Assembly: GCA_021819435.1 (NCBI GenBank)
Contig: JAKARB010000002.1
Location: forward strand, 347,182-411,181
DNA from: Pseudomonadota bacterium
Lineage (GTDB): Bacteria; Pseudomonadota; Gammaproteobacteria; Burkholderiales; Burkholderiaceae_C
Length of the DNA: 64,000 nucleotides
Direction of reading: 5' to 3'
In this document: one piece after another, positions 25,359 to 33,639 of the stretch
How the letters are laid out: each line of letters begins with the position of its first letter
Numbering within the stretch: the stretch's first letter is position 1
Translations under genes and position numbers: made by a program
The notes under the pieces: generated by a model
Told to the model about the DNA's origin: nothing
The model's database searches: none
Seen by the model: only the letters and a program-made list of their open reading frames with translations

Positions 25359-25544
25359 ATGTGACGCGGCATTGATTGTTGTTCGCGGTGCGGTTACGCC
25401 GCTTCTGTTTCTGCCGACTTGTTCATAGCTTAGGTGTCTCGGAACACCCTACGTAGGCAGCACTGCTGTCGACTTTCACAACCCCTGATGGGCTCGCCAG
25501 CAGCCCATTGGGGGAGGTGGCCCATCCCACACATGGAGCCATCT

Positions 25545-26006
25545 ATGAGCGTAGTTCCTTACGAAGAACCATCCACGTCCGTACTGGGCAGATGCCTTTC
25601 GCCCCAGGAGTTGATCTCCTTCAACAAGGGCATCTTGTTTGAGGTGCTGAGCGCGTCATCCGTCGCCACCGCAACGGTGACCTACTCCGGTGCGGGCGAC
25701 GAAGGGCAAGTCAACGAGGTTTGCACTGAGCCTTGCATTGACCTTTCGGTTCAAATTTCCATGCTGCACGAGCGCGCTGCCTACCAAGCTGAGCGCGGAT
25801 GGATCACGCACCAAGAGTTCAAGGCCATGTCCATCGAGGATGCTTTGACCGCCTTTGCTGAACACGTGATCGGGCAGAACCACAGCGGCTATGAGATCAA
25901 TGACGGTGGCCACGGTGAGTTGGTGATGGATTGCCAGGGCGGTCGTGCGTGGCTGGACCATCACGATTGTTATGTCGAAACTGAACAGACGGTGACCGAG
26001 CTATGA
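25545..26006 (+). CDS. DUF6878-like hypothetical protein
   Basis: 153 residues from the ATG at 25545 (GGAG upstream). The motifs TVTYSGAGDEGQVNEV and a C-terminal GYEINDGGHGELVMD with LDHHDCYVE fit the DUF6878 pattern (beta-rich, acidic, HxxD-type end). A GGGCTCGCCAGCAGCCC hairpin lies in its leader, similar in form to the one before 24230. Its stop overlaps the next start (ATGA). Confidence 0.5.
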   Translation: MSVVPYEEPSTSVLGRCLSPQELISFNKGILFEVLSASSVATATVTYSGAGDEGQVNEVCTEPCIDLSVQISMLHERAAYQAERGWITHQEFKAMSIEDALTAFAEHVIGQNHSGYEINDGGHGELVMDCQGGRAWLDHHDCYVETEQTVTEL

Positions 26007-26481
26007 GAGCCCAAGTCTCATTAGCCTGCCTGCCTGGTCGACCAGTTCTTGAGGCCATGCGGTTTGTGACTGATAACGGCCTAGTGGAGCCCGTGTTTGG
26101 GAGTCTCGGGACGGATCATGTTCAGCTGGTCCCCCAGTCTCGCGGTTGCATCAATGACGAGCTCATCGACGTGCTTCTGGAGGCCTTTCCAGCCGTTCAG
26201 TTTCGACTGCACGCCAACGTGCGCCTGACGGTGGGGCAAAGACTGGCAGACCTTTCCAACTATGAATCGCATGCCGATTACTTCATTGAGGCAGCGCGGG
26301 TCAGCCAAAGGTTGAGGGCGCCTGTGTACTCCGCCCACAGCGGCCGGCGCCGGAATGCGACTTTTGCCCAGTTGGTGGACAACACCTTGCGCTGCGAGGA
26401 CCTCTTCGGTTGTCCTGTCGCCATTGAGGGGCAGTACCCCAGTGCCCGAGGGGAGGAGTTGCTGGTGTCGAGCTGGGCTGA
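26003..26481 (+). pseudogene. TIM-barrel-like protein, 3' end lost to IS insertion
   Basis: About 159 residues remain before the IS91-family end at 26482; the last few codons of the open frame belong to the IS. FRLHANVRLT, ADYFIEAARVSQRLRAPVYSAHSG and FGCPVAIEGQYPSARGEELLVSSW have the look of a sugar-phosphate isomerase or DUF692-like TIM barrel (His, Glu metal ligands). The missing part may be in the 57-codon tail at 36844-37014 on the far side of the island, but this is unproven. Confidence 0.55.
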
Positions 26482-28055
26482 GCGGATAGGAAATTCAACC
26501 GCATGAGGCCAAGTATGGCACGAATTTTGTGCCTCGAAACACGTTCGGCCAAGGCAGGTTGAGCGCTCGCTTGCCGCTCCATGGCGAGAGATTGGGCGAG
26601 AGATTGGGAGGCAGTATGCATTGGGGCTGGCGCGCGCGAAGCTGCGCCCCGCAGCGATGGATACCGCCGCTTCACTGGGGGTCACCAACTGATGCGCTGG
26701 TCCAACTCGAAGTCCGGTGCCGGTTGTGCTGCCGCGTCCCAATCTGGCTCGACTTGGCTGCCCTCACCCGATTGCGCATCGAGTTCATCCCACAGTGGCG
26801 GCCCACGTGCTGACGCGATGTGCGGTGGCTCGGAATCTGCCCCGATGTGGTCCAGGATGTGCCGGATTTCGGCGCTGTGCGTGATAAAGGCGATGATGCG
26901 CATCTGCCCGCCGCAGATCGGGCACAAGAGCGGAAACACCTCGTAGATGCGCGCAATCAGCACCGCCCAGAGGTAGTGCGCTGGCCGTTTGGGTGGTGGG
27001 GGTGGCTCAGGTCTGGGTGTGGTCCTGGATGCAGTTGCACCGGCATGGCCATGCTGCGCGGGGCTTTGTGAGCAGTTGCCCGTGGTGGCTGGATCGGCTG
27101 GCACCGCAGCCACCTGCGCCGGGGCTTGCGCCATCGCCGTCACCACATCCCGTAGCGGCGAATTGGGCGCCAGCACCCCGAAGTAGCGGTGCCGGTGGGT
27201 ACGTGGCGGGGGTACCAGGGCGGCAATGCGGTCGATGAGTTCCAGCGGTGTGAGGTGCAGCTCGTCTGCCTTGGCACCGCGTCTGTCAGCGTAGAAGTCG
27301 CTGCGGGGTTCGCTGTGCTGCTTGCCGCAGCGGTAGATCAACTCGCTGCCGGCCTTGCGCAGGCGCTCCATGGCAAAGGGTGGACGGGCGCAATAGCGCA
27401 GCAGACGCTCCAGCGCAGCGCGGTCGTGGGCTTCGATGCAGACACCGGCATCGACCGAGAAGCCGCTGTGTTTGTAGCCCTGCATGTCTTTGGCGTCACT
27501 GCTCTCCAGCAGGCCCCGTGTAACGAAGGCGCGCAGGATGCGTTTTTGCAGGGTGGTGGTCTGCACTTGGGCCACGGTCGCCGCATCGATGCCGCTGGCC
27601 GGGTGGAATACGACACCTGGCGCAGAGGCTTGCATTGGGGCATCAGCGCTGCCCTCGCCTGCCACTTCCTCAAACACCCCGTCCACCACGCAGACGTGGA
27701 AATGGACGTGTTCGTTCAGGCTGGAGCCGAACCTGTGAATGAAGGCCACTGCGCCGATGTGCAGGTTCGCCTTGTCTGCATTGGCCGCGCCAGGGCAATG
27801 GGCTTGCAGGCTTTGTGCAATGACACGCAGGAAGATGCGCAGCACCATATTGAGCGTGGCACTGTCGCGCTGCATGTAGTACCGCAGCCGCTTCGGGACA
27901 GACAGCACCCACTGGCGCACCGGCAGGCGGGGGAAGACGTGGTCAGTGAGGTGCGCCGCAGTCTCCACCATGCGCCGTGTGGTGCACGAGGGGCAGACAC
28001 CACGGCCTTTGCAGGAAAAAGCCACGAAGTAGTTGTGCCCGCAGTCGCCGCAGCG
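26482..28055 (-). mobile_element. IS91-family copy 1, 5'-truncated
   Basis: 1,574 bp that repeat at 31295-32868 with a constant offset of 4,813. The left (transposase 3') end GCGGATAGGAAATTC is present, but the copy stops at 28055 inside the zinc-finger region of the transposase, so the transposase 5' part and the terminal end on that side are gone. The frame continues into unrelated sequence. Confidence 0.85.
26682..28055 (-). pseudogene. IS91-family transposase, N-terminally truncated
   Basis: Lacks about the first 74 residues compared with the intact copy at 31495-33087. It still has CGDCG and CPSC zinc motifs, the HVHFH metal/HUH-like motif and the C-terminal half. A chance upstream start in foreign DNA keeps the frame open to 28121. 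Probably inactive, because the start region is missing. Confidence 0.8.
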
Positions 28056-28564
28056 GCTTGGCCTCCGCCTCCGCCAGGGCCACGTCAGGCGCGTGGGGTG
28101 TGTCGATGGCCACACCCTCATGTGCTTCGTTCAACACCGCAGACCGGTAGGGTGTGCGCCAGGTAGAAGCATCCGGGGGCTTTCATGGACTTGGCCTGTT
28201 TCAGCGCGACCGCGTGGCAGATGGTGTGCAGGTCATCCAGCGGAGGCCAGAAGTCGGTGAGCTTTGGGGTGCTGGACGTGATGGGGTAACCCGGGCCGCA
28301 GAACTGCCCATATGCGAATGTCTTCTTGACCGTGTCGGCGGACTGTTGGCTTTGCGGGTTGGGGACCTCGCGTTTCCAGTAAGGGCCAATGGCACAGCTG
28401 ACTGGACCGCGCCGGCCCCGGCCTTCTCGAATGAACGCATTGTGCGGACGATGTCAAAGGCGCCGCCCCAGGTGTGCGAGCGCGCGCTGGGTTGGCATGG
28501 TTCAGTGACCTCACCGAGAGTGAGACGCCACCAGGGCCGCTTCCGGAGCCACGACAGCGGCACG
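28056..28564 (-). pseudogene. gene remnants between IS91 copy and reductase
   Basis: No intact gene. On the minus strand about 28405-28470 encodes GGAFDIVRTMRSFEKAGAG, which resembles the isocitrate lyase/PEP mutase family. Another frame, from 28400 down to about 28133, gives a protein-like stretch (GPYWKREVPNPQ...DFWPPLDDLHTICHAVALK...) ending at a stop after a likely frameshift. These look like pieces of catabolic genes joined by recombination. Confidence 0.4.
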
Positions 28565-29749
28565 TCAAAGCTCAACAACCGGCGCCCGGCTCGCAACAAG
28601 CTTTTTCGCCCTCACGAACTGCTTGGGGCTGTTGATGCAATCGGCCGCCAACACCCGCTCATCCTTGATGTACCAGACGGTCAAGGCCTCGTCGGAGTCG
28701 CCGGCCTGCACCACCACGCGATCATGGCCGCGATTCAGTCCGGCGATCTGCAGGTGGTTGTCGTACTGGTCGGACCAGAACCACGGAATAGCGCAGTAGG
28801 CCTTGCGCTCGCCACAGATGCTGGCCGCTGCACTCTTTGCCTGCTCAACGGCATTTGGTATGGATTCCAGCCGCAAAGAAAACCCAAGCAACGCGTTCGG
28901 ATGAAAAGCGCAGTCGCCCGCCGCAACGATGTCGGGGTCGGATGTCTGGGCGAATTCATCGACCAGGATGCCGTCGCCGACAGCCAGCCCCGCTTCTTGC
29001 GCCAGTGTCATGTTGGGCACCACGCCAATGCCCCGCACCACCAGGTCGGCAGCCAGCAGCGTGCCATCGCTGCACAAGACCTGCGCGATGTGCCCGGTCC
29101 CGAGCAGTTCGCGAGCCTGAACATGCTTGCGGATGTCTACACCGTTCGCCGCATGCAAGCGTTCGAAGTGCGCCGATGTTTCGGGTGCCGCCACGCGCTC
29201 CAGCACACGACCGCCTTGCTCTAGCACCGTGACCTGCATGCCCAGCCCGCGCAGCGCCGCCGCCGTTTCCAACCCGATGTAGCCAGCACCCAAGATGACG
29301 GCCCGCCCACCGGGGCGAACCTCCGCGGAGATCGCCCGGGCGTCCGCTGCCGTGCGCAGGTCGTGCACGCCTGCCAGCGCGCGGCAGGGCAGCGCAAGCT
29401 CGCGCGCCCGAGCGCCCGTGCACAAGGCCAGCTTGTCGTACGCCAGCGCTTGACCATTGGCAAGAAGTGCGCGCTTGCGTGGCCGATCCAACGCGACGAC
29501 ACGCACATCTGGCATGCGGGTGATGGCCGCCTTTTCATAGGCCGCCGCACTGTAGATGAGGGGGACTTGAATCGTCCCCGCAGCCTTCAGCGCAGCCTTG
29601 GACAGCGGCGGGCGTTGGTACGGCAGCCCCGGCTCTTCGCCGATCAGCAAGATGGCGCCGACCCAGCCTTCGCGCCGCAGGCTGAAGGCCAGTTGGGCGC
29701 CGGCATGGCCCGCGCCGACGATGATGCAGACGCCCTCTGTGCGCTTCAT
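28565..29749 (-). CDS. FAD-dependent NAD(P)H ferredoxin/rubredoxin reductase
   Basis: 394 residues, full length for the family. It has an N-terminal FAD-binding GAGHAGAQLAFSLRREG, a second dinucleotide fold GAGYIGLETAAALRGLG, the GIGVVPNMTLA motif and C-terminal AAGDCAFHP for FAD. The family passes electrons from NAD(P)H to ferredoxins that feed Rieske oxygenases or P450s. Its start overlaps the amidase stop (ATGA), so the two form an operon. No oxygenase or ferredoxin is present in the island. Confidence 0.85.
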   Translation of the reverse strand: MKRTEGVCIIVGAGHAGAQLAFSLRREGWVGAILLIGEEPGLPYQRPPLSKAALKAAGTIQVPLIYSAAAYEKAAITRMPDVRVVALDRPRKRALLANGQALAYDKLALCTGARARELALPCRALAGVHDLRTAADARAISAEVRPGGRAVILGAGYIGLETAAALRGLGMQVTVLEQGGRVLERVAAPETSAHFERLHAANGVDIRKHVQARELLGTGHIAQVLCSDGTLLAADLVVRGIGVVPNMTLAQEAGLAVGDGILVDEFAQTSDPDIVAAGDCAFHPNALLGFSLRLESIPNAVEQAKSAAASICGERKAYCAIPWFWSDQYDNHLQIAGLNRGHDRVVVQAGDSDEALTVWYIKDERVLAADCINSPKQFVRAKKLVASRAPVVEL

Positions 29750-31251
29750 TGGGGATGTGCCAAGGTGGGCATGCGATGCATCCAGGGCTGTGCCCCTTCG
29801 AGCTGATGCGCCAGTTGCAGCAGCAGGGCTTCACTGCCAAACGGTCCGATGAACTGCACACCCAGCGGCAGGCCTTCGGAAGTCCAATGCAGCGGCACGC
29901 TCATGGCCGGCGTGCCGGTCAGGTTCGCCAACTGCGTGAAAGGCACATAGCTCAAGTTCTGGCGCGACAGATCGGCGAGCGACTTTTCCATGAGCCCCAG
30001 TCGCGCCAAGGCGCCCAGCACCCCCGTGTTCAGAAGAAAGGCCAGCATGCGTTGCTGCCCTCGGGGCATCACCGTGTGTTCGTGGCTGACCGGCGGGCAC
30101 GCGAGCGTGGGCGTCAGAAACAGGTCGTGGCGTGCGTGGAACTCGCCCAGTGCGCGTGCAAAGACATTCCAGCGCCGGTGGCTGCGCACATAGGCCCCCG
30201 CATCGGTGGCTTTGCCCAATGCCTCCAGCAACCGTGTGGTGAGTTCGAAGTCGGCGCTCCTGGCGCCCGCCGCACGGGCATCCGCCAGCGTTGCAGCCAC
30301 CTGGCCGAAATACATTTCCAGGTAGCAGCGGGCCAGCGCCTGGCCGTCGTACAGCGGCCGTTCTTCCACCACGTCATGCCCGAGCGAGGCGAGCAGCTTG
30401 GCCGTGTTGTGCGTCGCTTTCACCGCCTCGGGGTGCACGTCGGTGCCCAGCGGAGACTCGGTGCAGAACGCGATCCTCAACCGCCCGGGCTCGCGCACCA
30501 TCGTGCGGGCGTAAGGGCTGTCCGGGACAGGGATGGCGAAAGGCTCCCCAGGTGCCGGTCCCGAGAGCACGTCAAGCGCCAAGGCTGCATCGCGCACACT
30601 GCGCGACACGACCATGTCGCTGGAGGCGCCTTCCCAGACTTCACCTGCAGCCGGTCCAACCGGGACGCGCCCGCGCGACGGACGCAAACCGAACAGGCCG
30701 CAGCACGCGGCGGGAATGCGGATGGAGCCGCCGCCGTCGTTCGCGCCAGCCATGGGCACGATGCCCGCCGCCACGGCCGCAGCCGAGCCCCCGCTGGAGC
30801 CACCGGGTGTGCGTGACAAGTCCCAGGGGTTGCGCGTGATGCCGAAAGCCGCTGGTTCTGTGAAACCTTTCAGCGCCAACTCCGGTGTGTTGGTCTTGCC
30901 CATGATCACCGCACCCGCATCAAGGAGGCGTTGCACCACCGTCGAATGCCGGTCCGCAATCGCGTGGCGAAACCCGCGGCTGCCATTGGACGTGGGCAGG
31001 CCCGCGTAGTCCTGGATGGCGTCCTTGATCAAGATGGGCACACCGGCAAGGGGTCCGCTCAGAGGCTGCCTCACCCGTTGCTGCGCTTGCGGCAGCATGG
31101 GCAGGTTGACGGCGTTGAGCATGGGGTTAAGCCGCTGCAGCTGTGCGGTCGCAAGCTCCAGCAATTCGGCCGCGCTGACTTCGCCACGGCTCACCAGGCC
31201 CGCCTGGGCGGTCGCATCGGCCCGGAGGTATTCCTGCACACTGAGCGTCAT
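29746..31251 (-). CDS. amidase, amidase-signature family
   Basis: 501 residues. The Ser-cisSer-Lys triad is visible: K76 in ILIKDA, a cis-Ser in GGSSGGSAA (151-159) and nucleophile S176 in DGGGSIRIP. Such enzymes cleave amides, anilides and urea herbicides. It sits with a flavoprotein reductase inside an IS91/IS1071 island, the setting of many xenobiotic genes (the linuron hydrolase LibA is an amidase-signature enzyme linked to IS1071), so a xenobiotic amide is a reasonable but untested substrate. Confidence 0.85.
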   Translation of the reverse strand: MTLSVQEYLRADATAQAGLVSRGEVSAAELLELATAQLQRLNPMLNAVNLPMLPQAQQRVRQPLSGPLAGVPILIKDAIQDYAGLPTSNGSRGFRHAIADRHSTVVQRLLDAGAVIMGKTNTPELALKGFTEPAAFGITRNPWDLSRTPGGSSGGSAAAVAAGIVPMAGANDGGGSIRIPAACCGLFGLRPSRGRVPVGPAAGEVWEGASSDMVVSRSVRDAALALDVLSGPAPGEPFAIPVPDSPYARTMVREPGRLRIAFCTESPLGTDVHPEAVKATHNTAKLLASLGHDVVEERPLYDGQALARCYLEMYFGQVAATLADARAAGARSADFELTTRLLEALGKATDAGAYVRSHRRWNVFARALGEFHARHDLFLTPTLACPPVSHEHTVMPRGQQRMLAFLLNTGVLGALARLGLMEKSLADLSRQNLSYVPFTQLANLTGTPAMSVPLHWTSEGLPLGVQFIGPFGSEALLLQLAHQLEGAQPWMHRMPTLAHPQ

Positions 31252-31294
31252 GGTGGGGCCTGTTCAGTAAAGATTCTTCAGGTCGTGTTTGACC

Positions 31295-33150
31295 GCGGAT
31301 AGGAAATTCAACCGCATGAGGCCAAGTATGGCACGAATTTTGTGCCTCGAAACACGTTCGGCCAAGGCAGGTTGAGCGCTCGCTTGCCGCTCCATGGCGA
31401 GAGATTGGGCGAGAGATTGGGAGGCAGTATGCATTGGGGCTGGCGCGCGCGAAGCTGCGCCCCGCAGCGATGGATACCGCCGCTTCACTGGGGGTCACCA
31501 ACTGATGCGCTGGTCCAACTCGAAGTCCGGTGCCGGTTGTGCTGCCGCGTCCCAATCTGGCTCGACTTGGCTGCCCTCACCCGATTGCGCATCGAGTTCA
31601 TCCCACAGTGGCGGCCCACGTGCTGACGCGATGTGCGGTGGCTCGGAATCTGCCCCGATGTGGTCCAGGATGTGCCGGATTTCGGCGCTGTGCGTGATAA
31701 AGGCGATGATGCGCATCTGCCCGCCGCAGATCGGGCACAAGAGCGGAAACACCTCGTAGATGCGCGCAATCAGCACCGCCCAGAGGTAGTGCGCTGGCCG
31801 TTTGGGTGGTGGGGGTGGCTCAGGTCTGGGTGTGGTCCTGGATGCAGTTGCACCGGCATGGCCATGCTGCGCGGGGCTTTGTGAGCAGTTGCCCGTGGTG
31901 GCTGGATCGGCTGGCACCGCAGCCACCTGCGCCGGGGCTTGCGCCATCGCCGTCACCACATCCCGTAGCGGCGAATTGGGCGCCAGCACCCCGAAGTAGC
32001 GGTGCCGGTGGGTACGTGGCGGGGGTACCAGGGCGGCAATGCGGTCGATGAGTTCCAGCGGTGTGAGGTGCAGCTCGTCTGCCTTGGCACCGCGTCTGTC
32101 AGCGTAGAAGTCGCTGCGGGGTTCGCTGTGCTGCTTGCCGCAGCGGTAGATCAACTCGCTGCCGGCCTTGCGCAGGCGCTCCATGGCAAAGGGTGGACGG
32201 GCGCAATAGCGCAGCAGACGCTCCAGCGCAGCGCGGTCGTGGGCTTCGATGCAGACACCGGCATCGACCGAGAAGCCGCTGTGTTTGTAGCCCTGCATGT
32301 CTTTGGCGTCACTGCTCTCCAGCAGGCCCCGTGTAACGAAGGCGCGCAGGATGCGTTTTTGCAGGGTGGTGGTCTGCACTTGGGCCACGGTCGCCGCATC
32401 GATGCCGCTGGCCGGGTGGAATACGACACCTGGCGCAGAGGCTTGCATTGGGGCATCAGCGCTGCCCTCGCCTGCCACTTCCTCAAACACCCCGTCCACC
32501 ACGCAGACGTGGAAATGGACGTGTTCGTTCAGGCTGGAGCCGAACCTGTGAATGAAGGCCACTGCGCCGATGTGCAGGTTCGCCTTGTCTGCATTGGCCG
32601 CGCCAGGGCAATGGGCTTGCAGGCTTTGTGCAATGACACGCAGGAAGATGCGCAGCACCATATTGAGCGTGGCACTGTCGCGCTGCATGTAGTACCGCAG
32701 CCGCTTCGGGACAGACAGCACCCACTGGCGCACCGGCAGGCGGGGGAAGACGTGGTCAGTGAGGTGCGCCGCAGTCTCCACCATGCGCCGTGTGGTGCAC
32801 GAGGGGCAGACACCACGGCCTTTGCAGGAAAAAGCCACGAAGTAGTTGTGCCCGCAGTCGCCGCAGCGAGCGCGGGCAAAGCCATGGGCAAAGATGCCGC
32901 ACTCCAGATATTTTGCAAACGCCTTGCACACATAGGGCTTGGGTGTGTGGTGATCGCCCTGGCCGTCGAACTGACCCGCGCTGGCCAACTCTAGCCAGGT
33001 CTCGTAGTGCTCGGCTACCGTTTGGTACAGCAGCGTGCGTTCGGGGTGGCGCGGGCTGTAGAGCTTGGGGTTTGCAGTGGTTCGCATGAATACTGTACAA
33101 ATGCACAGTATTCTGCGGCGATTGCTTGGGCACGCAAAGCACAAGGCCCG
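31295..33150 (-). mobile_element. IS91-family copy 2, complete transposase
   Basis: Shares 31295-32868 with copy 1 and adds the 5' part of the transposase. The left end GCGGATAGGAAATTC is the same. The right end is not exact; it must lie between the transposase start (33087) and the lpd remnant and its terminator (about 33145). IS91 elements move by rolling-circle replication and make no target duplication. Confidence 0.75.
31495..33087 (-). CDS. IS91-family transposase
   Basis: 530 residues from the ATG at 33087. The N-terminal zinc-binding part has C75 and C78 in CGDCG and C94 and C97 in CPSC. The rolling-circle (HUH) motif HVHFH is at 189-193, and a YMQRD stretch (133-137) lies in the catalytic half. 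It nicks the element end and drives rolling-circle transfer, sometimes carrying neighbouring DNA. Confidence 0.9.
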   Translation of the reverse strand: MRTTANPKLYSPRHPERTLLYQTVAEHYETWLELASAGQFDGQGDHHTPKPYVCKAFAKYLECGIFAHGFARARCGDCGHNYFVAFSCKGRGVCPSCTTRRMVETAAHLTDHVFPRLPVRQWVLSVPKRLRYYMQRDSATLNMVLRIFLRVIAQSLQAHCPGAANADKANLHIGAVAFIHRFGSSLNEHVHFHVCVVDGVFEEVAGEGSADAPMQASAPGVVFHPASGIDAATVAQVQTTTLQKRILRAFVTRGLLESSDAKDMQGYKHSGFSVDAGVCIEAHDRAALERLLRYCARPPFAMERLRKAGSELIYRCGKQHSEPRSDFYADRRGAKADELHLTPLELIDRIAALVPPPRTHRHRYFGVLAPNSPLRDVVTAMAQAPAQVAAVPADPATTGNCSQSPAQHGHAGATASRTTPRPEPPPPPKRPAHYLWAVLIARIYEVFPLLCPICGGQMRIIAFITHSAEIRHILDHIGADSEPPHIASARGPPLWDELDAQSGEGSQVEPDWDAAAQPAPDFELDQRISW

Positions 33151-33195
33151 AACCGTTGCCGGTTCGGGCCTTGTCTGGGTAGCTTGAAGGCGGGT

Positions 33196-33540
33196 CTATT
33201 TGCGCGCAGGCGGCACATCGGTACAGCTGCCATGCGCCACCTCTGCGGCCATGCCGATGCTCTCACCCAGCGTGGGGTGCGGGTGGATGGTCTTGCCGAT
33301 GTCCACCGCATCAGCTCCCATCTCGATGGCCAAAGCCACCTCACCAATCATGTCGCCCGCATGCGTGCCGACCATGCCGCCGCCCAGGATCTTGCCGTGG
33401 CCGTGAGCCTCGGGTGAGTCATCAAAAAGCAGTTTGGTGACGCCTTCGTCGCGGCCATTGGCAATGGCCCGACCCGACGCATTCCACGGGAACAGGCCCT
33501 TCTTGACCTTGATGCCCTGCGCCTTGGCCTGGTCTTCAGT
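33196..33540 (-). pseudogene. lpdA: 3' fragment of dihydrolipoamide dehydrogenase
   Basis: About 115 codons in the reverse frame, from TEDQAKAQGIKVKKG through GKILGGGMVGTHAGDMIGE and HPHPTLGESIGMAAEV to the stop at 33196. This is the C-terminal dimerisation domain of Lpd/E3. The natural terminator (AAGGCCCGAACC hairpin near 33147-33176) is still attached. The upstream four-fifths are missing. It looks like chromosomal DNA of a Comamonadaceae-type host captured by an IS. Confidence 0.8.
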
Positions 33541-33639
33541 GGCAAGCCAGGGGCCACCAAGGCAAAGGCGGCGGGCAAGAAGACGTAGCGCGCCACCGTT
33601 CAGCGGCTAAAAAAAGAAGCCACTCGAACCCCACAGCTT
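33541..33639. other. short unidentified spacer before IS1071
   Basis: Ends the lpd fragment and reaches the IS1071 end. On the plus strand it reads a Lys/Ala-rich tail (KPGATKAKAAGKKT then stop), perhaps the 3' end of a gene with a basic C-terminus. Nothing else recognised. Confidence 0.3.

Noticed and set aside
32002..32994. Long plus-strand frames opposite both IS91 transposases (also 27189-28166)
   Set aside because: Shadow frames of a GC-rich transposase; present in both copies only because the DNA is repeated.
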